Origin: Triatoma infestans
Taxonomy: Eukaryota; Arthropoda; Insecta; Hemiptera; Reduviidae
Assembly (NCBI GenBank): GCA_011037195.1
Contig: JAAEAF010002334.1
Span: 1-64,000, forward strand
Direction: 5' to 3'
Length of the DNA: 64,000 bases
A model generated the notes under the pieces. It was given only the letters and a program-made list of their open reading frames with translations, searched no databases and was not told where the DNA came from. This document shows, piece after piece, positions 55,200-64,000 of this stretch. The stretch's first letter is position 1, and each line of letters begins with the position of its first letter. Both the position numbers and the translations under genes were made by a program.

Positions 55200-56036
55200 C
55201 TAGTATTCCAAATTTCAAGAAAGCTGGTGACTTTACAGAAAGGTTTTCTGGAATTTTGAATCGAAAACAGCTCCAAAGATTTTCTTTAAATTTGGAATAC
55301 TAAACTGCACAGATATAAACCTAATCACTTTTTTATTTTAAATTATTTTGCTCGACAAATTGATTTCTGGGGATTCTGAGGAATCTGTAACTTTAGATAT
55401 CAAATGTTATAGGAGTTTATTTAATATTGTTGGCGCTGCCTTCTGGACATTTTAATCAATAAACTATCTATCACCTATCTTAGGGATCCACACAATATCT
55501 ATATATATAATGTTAGGGCAAATAAATACAAATTTTCTAAGCTTAAAGAAAACTGTCAATTTTTGTAATTGTATTAACTGCAATTAGAGAAAGTCGTGTG
55601 TAAGTGTTTCAGATTTATTACTATTAGAGGTTTGATAATAATGTTTAATTTAATAAATAAATTTAAAAACATAAACCTGATTCACATTATAAAGTAAACA
55701 AAAAATAAATAAATATAAAATAAATAAAGTGACAAATAAAAGAAAAACAATGAAAAAGGAAAAATAATAAAATGTTGTTATAGTTCGACCCATGGAGTAT
55801 TATTGAGTACTGTGATTAGAGAGAGGGGACCTTCAGCCGTAATTAAATTTAAACATTAAATTGTGATTTTATTACTCTTCTCTAAGTTCGAAATTGTTAT
55901 AAATAAATTTTATTATGCTATTTTTCTTTTATAACCACTATTAAGAGTTAATCACATTAATAAAAATAATATACATAAGATTTTATTATATCATTATTTT
56001 TCTTTATTGCTACATAGATTAATTACTTTAAAGTGA
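55200..56036. repeat. DR1 fragments and AT-rich DNA
   Basis: 55200-55620: AATTTCAAGAAAGCTGGTGAC, GAAAACAGCTCCAAAGATTT and the terminus AACTGCAATTAGAGAAAGTC at 55577-55596. 55640-56030 is A/T-rich with no gene. Confidence 0.45.
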
Positions 56037-57180
56037 ATGATTTTTATTGATAGTAGAACTTTAAAATTTATTAACCATTGTATCGAAATATATATATGTC
56101 AATCAAATTTGGATATTTCCTTGATCAGACTTGTATTTTTCTTGCTAAGGTTCACTGATCAAACCAAAGAAAAACCAAGAATCAACTTTTCCATTTTGTA
56201 TTTCTCAAATTTTCAGCTCAACAATTTCATTTTCATTGAATCTATTCCAGCTGGACATAATAATATTTTTTACTGAAGAGGAAAATTCACCGGAAGTTCA
56301 TAAACCGGGAATCAATCTTGGGCAATCGAGCAGACACTATACCCAATGATTTTTTTCGGATATACGCGGAAACGGCTCCAAATATACATCTATAGGCACA
56401 AATATCATCTGCCACTTTTATTGTATACATGTTATACATATTATATTAACAGTTTAAATTATAAACTCTGATAGCTCCCTCAGAATACTTCTAAAAAGCA
56501 ATTTACAACAAAAAAAAGAAGATTTTAAATAGAAGTAATAAATTATTTTTGTCTGTGCTGTGATCATTTCAAGTTTAATAATGAAAACTGTTGTAGGCTT
56601 TTTCGAGTTCGTTTTCGTAAAGTCTCAACTTGCAGTAGATGGATTTCCGTTCCTTTTTTTTTTTCGTGTTGAAGATTCCTCAGTGAAAACCAATTACGCA
56701 AAATTTGACACCATCGCCACTAAAGAAGTAAGAGGAAATAAAAAAATTGTTTTCAGTCAAGTTCTAGAAGATCTGTGACTTTAGACTGAACTGTGTGGCA
56801 GCCAGCCAATTCAAGACCATGTTCTATTGCAGACTGTTAGAAGTGACAATGTGGTTGCAAATAGTTTGTTGTTTATTAAAAATGAAGAAGAGAAATTATG
56901 AGATTCCCTACCACTTATAACTATGTGGTAGTGTTAAGGAGGTTCAGTAAAAATTCCAAGATTGAAGACAATTAGCCCATTATAATTGTCATGGCTATTA
57001 GAGAAATGTAATATGAGTATTTCGTTCTAGAAGATTGTAAAATGGTCCTTTTTAAATATCACAATACGTATTCTATTAGGTAATAACAATGTCACATTTT
57101 ATATACATGTAAAATTCATGTTATATGTTTAAAAAAAGCCAATGAGAAATCTAAATACAAGTAGAACATTTTGGTTGGAG
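56037..57180. other. AT-rich DNA with DR1 remnants
   Basis: 56280-56420 and 56560-56760 are weak DR1 (AAATTCACCGGAAGTTC, CGGAAACGGCTCCAAAT, AAAGTCTCAACTTGCAGTAG). ORFs at 56037 and 56560 look fortuitous. Confidence 0.4.
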
Positions 57181-57594
57181 ATAGGTATATGTTTTTGACA
57201 GGACAATGTTAACTCTTTCTGGGTTTAATGCCATGTGGGCTTGTTGTGCGGTCTCTTTCTCGGTTGATGGGTGGTAGATTTACTAGACTAGCTGGTATTT
57301 CCATAGTGAGAGAGTGAGTGTCTGTATGATGATAAGATGACCTCTCCCGTTTAGCCGTTCTGTCGGGCTGTTTACTGTGCTGCGACCTATGGGTTTACCT
57401 TCCCACTTAGTAAAGTCCTCTAACTTCCCATCCCATCCCTACTGCTAGTCAGAGCACCACTCCTACTTGTACCTTGTGTGCATGATTCTATCACTAACAT
57501 TATCTAACGGAATTGGTTACTACTTAGTATAAATTAGACGACTACCGCTTAATATAATTCTTCAATACTAATAGATACATTTCCTCGAACTAAG
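57181..57594. other. Unidentified GC-richer insert
   Basis: 57200-57480 is less AT-rich than its surroundings (GGCTTGTTGTGCGGTCTC, TTCTGTCGGGCTGTTTACTG, GAGCACCACTCCTACTTG). No coding frame or family recognised; possibly non-coding retroelement sequence. Confidence 0.35.
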
Positions 57595-58760
57595 GAAGTT
57601 TTGGCGATATATTTATCATTTTTCGAGTTTGAAATATCCTCAGCAACTTTTCAAATAAAAAGAAAGATCTTTAAATACGTAGTAACTGTATAGCTCAGTG
57701 TCGAGAACGCCAGTGCAAAGTAGGTTTTTCGACAAAATCGCGGGAAAAAAAAATTAATTCAATGAAATCGCACTTCCGGTTGATGGATTTCTAACGGAAT
57801 CCTTGATGGCGGATGCAATGGTTATATCTAAATCCAATATCAAGTTTAATGAAGATTTTCCATTTTTTTTAACACAAATAGACTCTCTCTCTCTCTCTCT
57901 CTCAGCATTTATAAAAAAACATTTTTCTTCCTTCTCAGGTGACCTCAAAACATATATTATTGGTATAAACTCAATTTCGAAAAATTGACACCATCACCCA
58001 ACTCAACAACAGGAAGAGAAAGTAAAAAGTGTTCAGTAAAGTCTCACATCCGGTCAACCAATTTACTTCAAAATCTGAATTTTGGCAACACAATTATTAC
58101 TTATTAATGTTACACATAAGTATTGGTAAAATATACATTGTAATAATATCTTATGTTATACTGGAAAAATGTATAAGAGTATAAACATATCGTTACCTCC
58201 CATCCTGACCTTTATAAAATCAATATTCCCGGAATAGTTTAATATATACAATTTTAAATAAACGAGATGCAACGCAGCTTTTTGCTGAAGTGCCACTTCG
58301 GTATATGTACAATTCTACCATCTATATAATATGCAAGAGTCTTATTAAATGAAATATGCATTGCCAGAATCACAAGTTTGAAGAAAATTATTTAATTAGG
58401 TGAGTGATTGTTAGAGATATTCTCTGAAATTGCCTCGAACGATTTTAAATAAATTGGAAATGCTAATATACAGATATAGGGCCTTTATTCTTATTGAAAA
58501 CATTTTTTGGGGGGAAGTACTGATTTCAGGGGAGTTCTGGGGTATTTATGGAGCTAAACTAATATTTCAGTTTGCTTGTACGTTGATAAAAAGCACTATC
58601 TGGTGGCCTATAATGTAGTTATATTGAGGTAGTAGTTATGTCCTTAAAAAAACAAACAGTTAAACCTAGGGGGCCTCCACCATCTTTATTATAGAAGAGC
58701 GACTACGTTTTGACAATTAGATTTATTCTAATTACATTCAGTGAAAGATCATGTGATTAT
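57595..58760 (+). repeat. DR1 copies
   Basis: 57720-58030: GACAAAATCGCGGG, CGCACTTCCGGTTGATGG, (TC)n at 57885-57902, CAGGTGACCTCAAAAC, ATTGACACCATCACCC, GAAGAGAAAGTAAAAAG. 58030-58230 has another module start (CTCACATCCGGTCAACC); 58280-58760 reversed text follows. Confidence 0.6.
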
Positions 58761-59610
58761 TTCACATTAGTGATCATTATTTTACATAACACTGTAATAT
58801 ACAATCCAAAGCAAATTGGAGTTAGCGTGCTTGCCGAATTGACTCCATGAAAATCAAACGCGATGATCACAAAAATCATATTTCCTTTTTTATTGTTCTA
58901 TGTTAATTACACAATTTCATGCTTAGGAATAAGTTAATTTCAATTTACCAATTAATTAATTCTTTCAATCAATTATCAGAATTATGTAAGGTATAATGGT
59001 GTTGATGAGTAGAGAAATTGGAATTGATTAATTAGACGAGATATGAAGACACTGTTAATATGGCTATAAGTCTAACAAACTGCCTGGACTTGTAATGATT
59101 TTATAGAATAAAGGGTTAGAGTAGAGTTATGACATGATGTGATGTATATGGTTGAATCTGATAGATCCATGTCTAGATCTCTCACTGGCTTATATACAGG
59201 TTCTCCCCACTCTAGCCTGCTTAAATCAGAGAGTACTAGAGAGAGTCTGTTTTCTCTCTCTTAATTCTCTCGTCTGTCTTGCTCTCTCTTTCTGATGTAA
59301 TTCTCTCTTGCTATTACAAAGCCAATCACTAAAATCACTTACTTCTGTCAGATTCTAGATTTGCATTCTAGATCACATCTGTCTTGGCTAGGTTAGATTA
59401 TTGCTCATAACTTGCCCATAATATGTTGAGTTTAGGAAAAATTTTGGGAAAAATTATTTAATCCGGATCGGTTATATTTTGGGTATACATATGTACTTGT
59501 AATATTCCTTTTCTTGGAGCCACTATTCGACTATAGTTGGGTTTAAAGAGTTTATACATCTGTAATCTTGTACTTATTGAATCCAAGATGTCACACGAAG
59601 GGACTCTTAG
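58761..59610. other. AT-rich DNA, CT-rich patch 59245-59310, possible Gypsy leader
   Basis: No gene. 59450-59600 directly precedes the Gag-like ORF and could be Gypsy leader, but no LTR or primer binding site could be defined. Confidence 0.35.
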
Positions 59611-59832
59611 TTGGATATACCATCTGAAGAAACCTCTCTGATGGAGGTTTGCCAAGAATATGAACTATCGGAAGAAGGTACCGTAGACGATTTGCGAAGC
59701 CGATTGAGAACACATCTTCTGACACCGAAAGAAGATCCTTTTCCTCAAACTACTGCAACAGTAACGCCTGCGATTAAAGTTACGAATCCTGCCGAGATTA
59801 TTGGTAAATGGAATTTAAAAAAGGGACTTTGA
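59611..59832 (+). pseudogene. Gypsy-type Gag N-terminal fragment (SAP-like)
   Basis: Reads from a TTG just after a stop; the first ATG is at 59641. MEVCQEYELSEEGTVDDLRS then RLRTHL matches the SAP-like start of some insect Gypsy Gag proteins ('L..CRE.GLS.EGT...LR.RL'). A Thr/Pro-rich stretch follows, ending IIGKWNLKKGL and TGA as it enters the left arm of the foldback. So a gag start is joined to a rearranged sequence; the rest of the element is missing. Confidence 0.5.
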
Positions 59833-60430
59833 ACGAGCTGGAAAAGGTTCCCTAAAAACAACAATCGAGAGAATCAGTCTAAGTTTTGAGTGGACTAGAG
59901 GAGTACTCCCCATGTTCTCGTTCTCGTGAAAATTTTGGTTCAAGCCTCTGTGAACTGATCCCGTATCGCGCAGTGAGAGTTGGTGATAAGAACAATTTTG
60001 AAATTAAAGGAGTTATCCTAAAGAATAGGTGGCCACCGCCGAAACCAGAGTAGTAGGTGAATTCCTAGTTGTAAAGTTCTATCGTAACGGTAAGCTTACC
60101 CGCTATTTCACTTGTAAAATTTTATCTGTAAAATAAATTTAAATATATGTCTGACCAAAGAAAAGGGTAAACCCTACTGGTCAAAGAATTAAAAAAAAAA
60201 GAATAGGTGGCCACCTCTTCTTTAGGATAACTCCTTTAATTTCAAAATTGTTCTTATCACCAACTCTCACTGCGCGATACGGGATCAGTTCACAGAGGCT
60301 TGAACCAAAATTTTCACGAGAACGAGAACATGGGGAGTACTCCTCTAGTCCACTCAAAACTTAGACTGATTTTCTCGATTGTTGTTTTAGGGAGCCTTTT
60401 CCAACTCGTTCAAAGTCCCTTTTTTAAATT
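59812..60430. repeat. 226-bp inverted repeat (foldback) with 168-bp spacer
   Basis: Arms 59812-60037 and 60206-60430 are reverse complements with only about five differences and one 1-bp gap (about 97% by eye). Both inner ends are the perfect palindrome GGTGGCCACC. The left arm continues the Gag-like fragment. No coding capacity in the spacer (60038-60205). Confidence 0.9.
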
Positions 60431-60536
60431 TTGCTAGTCGGTAAGTCCACTAATTAGGCAGCTTGCGCTACTGTTGAGTACCCTTGGTACTACTCCTTAT
60501 AACACCACGTTATACCATCAAGGGCAATAGATAGAA

Positions 60537-61432
60537 AAAAATCTGGTGTGAAACACTCACACGACTTTCTCTTACTTTAATTTACATAATTATAATTGAC
60601 AGATTCTCTTCAAACATAATTCCTACTACATGTTTAGTTACCATTAATTTACATGAATGGCAGAATCTAATCTTTATAAAACGACTTTTTTGAGAATAGC
60701 TTAACATCCCCCTCTCCCTCTAAAACCTCCTTCTTAAATGAATTTTCTCGGTATAAATTTCAAAATACAAATGATAGGTCTCTGTATGTATAGTTTGGAA
60801 TACCAACAAGTCTAATGAAACTAGTGGTGTTTTTATGGAGAAAATCGCAGTAAATGAAAAACTGTTCAGTTAAATTGCACTTGCGGTCATTCGATTTTTT
60901 CAAACTCTCACTTTTGGCAACATTTAAATTAATTAATATTATATGGATGATAGAACCGTATAGTAAATTAAAATAGCACTTTAAAGGAAAGCATAACCCG
61001 ACTCCATCCATCCCCCAAAACCCTCATCATGAAATATGAATTTTCCCGGAGAAATGTTTGAATTAAAAGTTGTACGTTTTTTGTATGTGTTGTCTATATA
61101 GTATGTAAAAGAAAATCGTTAGAGCTGTTTTCGAGAAAATCACAAAAAACTGAAAAATTCAATCAGTAAAGTGGTATTTCCGGTTGACCGATTTTTTCCA
61201 AAACCATATTAGTTGTCAGGACCCCTGGTGAAACTTAAACAAAGTATCAAGTTTGAACTTTCTACGATTTACCCGTTGTTGAGTCATGCTTACCACAGAC
61301 CCACTCCCTCACCCACACACACCATTTCTAAAAACCACTTTTTCGGACTCAAAGAACGTATATTTCCGGTGAAAAGTAGATACCGAAAATTTGACACGAT
61401 TGCAATAATTCCTCTTACCACGCAAGTAACTG
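60537..61432 (+). repeat. DR1 dispersed repeat, complete long copy
   Basis: Left end AAATCTGGTGTGAAACAC and ACGACTTTCTCTTAC (60540-60577); modules with TGCACTTGCGGTCATTCG (60877) and GGTATTTCCGGTTGACCG (61173); CCCGGAGAAATGTTTG; CA-rich spot 61306-61323; TCGGACTCAAAGAACG; TTTCCGGTGAAAAGTAG; TTGACACGATTGCAATAATTC, then the terminal CTCTTACCACGCAAGTAA. Confidence 0.8.
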
Positions 61433-61451
61433 GCATCTGAACTAGGATTAA

Positions 61452-62060
61452 TGGTACAGGAATATACTGGAGAAACCAAAAAAGCATTTAGAAGTACAGT
61501 ACGGAGAAACGCGAAGAATATGAAGAGAACTAGCCTCTTCTTCAGAGATCCTGGTATTCTTGCGGGTACCTCAGCCTTACAATACGAGCAACACTTATAC
61601 GGATACCACTAACATAAACCATAGTGTGGATGTGGGCAACTGCTTTGTTTTTGGGTAGTTCATCAGAGATGTTTTTCAGGATGAAATCTGGTTCAAATTT
61701 TCAACACTGACTGGTTTCGATCGAAAGTTCACCTACCTTCAGGTTGTCTAAATCTAACAGATGTTATCCAAGACATCCTGCAGATACATGAGAACCAGAA
61801 ACCCGTTCGATGATCACAGAAAAGAAGTAACTCAGACTTTACCAGCAATGCGGACACCATCCCGTTTTTAGCTCAACATCTTATATATATATATATATAT
61901 AGAATTATATACTATATATATATATATATCCGTTATATGTATGTATATAGAATTTGTTTATTGTAAAGGATACACAATAGTTTTCTGGGCTGCACTGGAT
62001 TTGAATACGGTTAGGTGATCACAAAATGAAGTTGGCTATCCATGAATGAATATGTGATGT
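61452..62060 (+). mobile_element. Penelope-like element remnant
   Basis: 61452-61612 reads VQEYTGETKKAFRSTVRR, NAKNMKRTSLFFRD, SALQYEQHLYGYH then TAA: a diverged GIY-YIG end (YTGET corresponds to YIGQT). Downstream, 61768-61812 has CATCCTGCAGA, GAAACCCGTTC, GATG, aligned with the hammerhead-like core at 26130-26168, and 62003-62035 repeats GTGATCACAAAATGAAG, also found at 26148-26180. Stops and divergence make it a relic. (TA)n lies at 61882-61930. Confidence 0.5.
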
Positions 62061-62127
62061 GTCCCAGTACTGCCAACCCAACCGTCTTCACTAGAGAGGT
62101 AACATACTTTTCTTAGAAGAGAGTATA

Positions 62128-62481
62128 GAGTTGTATAGAGCGGAAACCTGGATTGTATCTAACGCTTATAAAAGGAAGCTATTTGCTAGCATGATGGATT
62201 GCTAAGGTTTTTTGTGTGTAGGATATCAGCAGGAATATCTAGACTGGAAAGGTAAGAAGGAACGAGAAGATAAGGGAGATATATCGAGGTGAAAGAGACG
62301 CGTTGAAGAGTATATAGAAAAGAAGAGATTAAAATGGTTTGGCCATGTGTATAGAGCGGGGAAGGAACAGCATTTGAATGATGAAATAGCAGGTAGAAGG
62401 CAGAAGACCTAAGTAAATTTAGAGGGACTTGTTGAGAGAGTGCTTGAAGGATGTAGAGACTGGGGGAAATGGAAAGTCTAA
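62128..62481 (+). pseudogene. LINE ORF C-terminal fragment (RLKWFGHV motif)
   Basis: One frame with scattered stops reads ELYRAETWIVSNAYKRKLF, then VEEYIEKKRLKWFGHVYRAG, IAGRRQKT and ERVLEGCRDWGKW. 'LYG.ETW....' followed by 'KRLKWFGHV.R' is the thumb-to-C-terminus signature of RTE/CR1-type LINE proteins. Three in-frame stops. The 155-codon minus-strand ORF over it is a shadow. Confidence 0.65.
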
Positions 62482-64000
62482 AGGAAAACTGTGAGTGGGG
62501 AAAACCATTTTTTAGAGAAAATTCCTTTAATAAAAAATTAACATCAAAATTAATAGAAACAAAGAGAAAATAACTAACGGTTTTTGCGTGAAACGATGTT
62601 GCCTTTGTTTTAGAAGTTCTCTCCTTTAATTGCTGTTTCTTTTGAAGTACCACTTCAGTGTAGAAAAAAGAAAATATTTAACAACTCGCTCTAAGCACAA
62701 TTAACACACAAGTTGGATCAAAATTTCACTATTATCGTATTGGCTGACGTTATCTAAAGACGGATTAATGCATACAAAGTAACGCGCACACAGCCCGGCT
62801 AAATGAAACAAGCCGATATAATAGGAACCACTATTTCCATCAACACTTCTTCGTTTTCCGACACAGACAGTTTTATTGATTGATGCTTTATAAATGGGAA
62901 ATTGGAAAATTGAATGCCCTTCAAACTATGTAAATAACGTTTCCTACTTTAACTTTTGTAATACAGGAAATGATAAGAATGTTTTTCCTTAATTGTACCG
63001 AGGGTGATGGGGAAGGGGTGAACATTTCCACGGTCAAGGATACTATTAGGAATGAATAATAAATATAATACAATTGTTTCATTGTTATATTTTGAAATCA
63101 ATCAGCTGTTTGATTTTGTTTTGTTTCACAGCCTTCTTGATTGTATATAAAATACTGCTTATTATATTTATTTTGCATCTGTAAAAAAAAAAAATACGTG
63201 GTGAACATACAAGACTGTCTCTTAATGCTGTAAACACAGTTCTATACACGATGGCAAATATTATAAAGAAATTTGGTGAGCAGCGGTCAAGAAAGAATCA
63301 TTCAATTATATTAACAGGTACTCACCATATTTCTGCATAACAATATATGCTTTTATATGAAATATTCTTAATAATTCAATTTTTACTCTTTTGACCTAAC
63401 ATTCATATTGAGGTGCTGGACGTAGCGTCCAATTGTTTTAGAGTTTTTCCTTGTTGTCAGACCCACCCTTTCTCCGCTGAAGCTGGTGGCAATAGAGAGG
63501 CGTAACAGTTTTATCGCCGTTTTTTTCATCCTAATCCAAAAACACTTCTTTTTATAGGTGCCATTCACTCCCACCCCCTTCCAAAAAAAAAAAAAAAAAA
63601 AACCTTTCCACACTTCACCCCCTCCCTTTACCATAACCCACACATCCTCACTTGGTTTGACGTTTGGTTGACATTTTTTTGTATGTCGCTTTCCTTGTTC
63701 GGTTTTCACCGTATACGATGTCCCCCCCGCAATAAACATTTTCAATGTTAATATTTATCAATGGAAACCATCAAGTTTTCTGCAAAAAAAAAGATCATTA
63801 AGGGAGATAATTTTTTACCCACGACTAACAGAAATTTAGCACAGTTTTTTTTTGTTTTTAGCGCACCTTATACCATTGCCCGCCCATGTTACACTTTATT
63901 ATGTAAATTGTATGGACATGGCTGAGTTTTAAACGGCCGCCAAATCTCACTGCCTCTAAATACTTGCCCCCTCCCATCGTTAATGGATTTACAAAATACA
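62482..64000. other. AT-rich right end of window, no firm gene
   Basis: A short plus-strand candidate exon at 63251-63272 (ATGGCAAATATTATAAAG, then AAATTTG and GTGAGC) is too small to judge. Poly(A) at 63583-63602. The minus-strand ORF at 63383-63745 contains a homopolymer Phe run and matches nothing I know. Confidence 0.3.

Noticed and set aside
6504..61432. CRISPR-like array of regularly recurring repeats
   Set aside because: The recurring units are diverged, irregularly spaced, in both orientations, and the genome is eukaryotic.
62186..62653. 155-codon minus-strand ORF
   Set aside because: It is antisense to the LINE C-terminal fragment with KRLKWFGHV; composition reflects the complementary frame.
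63383..63745. 120-codon minus-strand ORF
   Set aside because: It contains a long Phe run from poly(A) and no recognisable motif.

Overview
This window is eukaryotic, AT-rich, gene-poor and dominated by transposable elements. Ty3/Gypsy, Jockey-like and RNase H-bearing LINEs, a Penelope-like element, a mariner remnant, a tRNA-headed SINE and TCAGT initiators downstream of TATA boxes all fit an arthropod. I favour an insect, possibly a hemipteran of the planthopper kind, but no sequence here proves the species.

Layout. 1-4442: a Ty3/Gypsy element cut by the window edge, with an open gag end, an intact pol and a probable 3' LTR; gag and pol appear joined by -1 frameshifting at TTTAAAC. About 5.5-61.4 kb: dozens of diverged copies, in both orientations, of one non-coding repeat family that I call DR1 and cannot match to a named family. 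Other elements sit among the copies: a tRNA-Glu-headed SINE (8837-9089), LINE remnants (11.2-12.6, 12.9-13.2, 14.5-15.4, 33.5-33.8, 39.7-40.9, 50.0-50.9, 53.5-55.0 and 62.1-62.5 kb), two inverted solo-LTR-like sequences (20.96-21.63 and 29.45-30.17 kb), a Penelope-like element (25.0-26.2 kb), a mariner fragment (38.4-38.9 kb), a 40-bp minisatellite (43.5 kb), a Gypsy gag fragment beside a 226-bp foldback (59.6-60.4 kb), and a second Penelope-like remnant (61.45-62.06 kb).

Host genes. The one convincing gene is on the minus strand: a 15-nt first coding exon (49487-49473), a 2.4-kb intron full of DR1, and a second exon (47033-46677). Together they encode a 123-residue secreted protein with a clean signal peptide and an 11-residue Ser/Gly/Asp repeat tail, with a TATA-like box and a TCAGT initiator upstream. 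It has no long ATG-led ORF, so ORF scans miss it. A second Ser/Gly/Asp-rich terminal exon lies at 37561-37439 on the same strand. Weaker exon-like pieces lie at 48624-48753 (+, resembling MICOS subunit MIC13/QIL1) and 51748-51673 (-).

The most unusual signals are the DR1 family, the hidden secreted-protein gene, hammerhead-ribozyme-like motifs associated with Penelope-like DNA (best at 35133-35086, minus strand), a 5'-inverted LINE insertion with a 17-bp target-site duplication, and the 226-bp foldback. Boundaries of repeats are by eye; no alignment or database search was possible.
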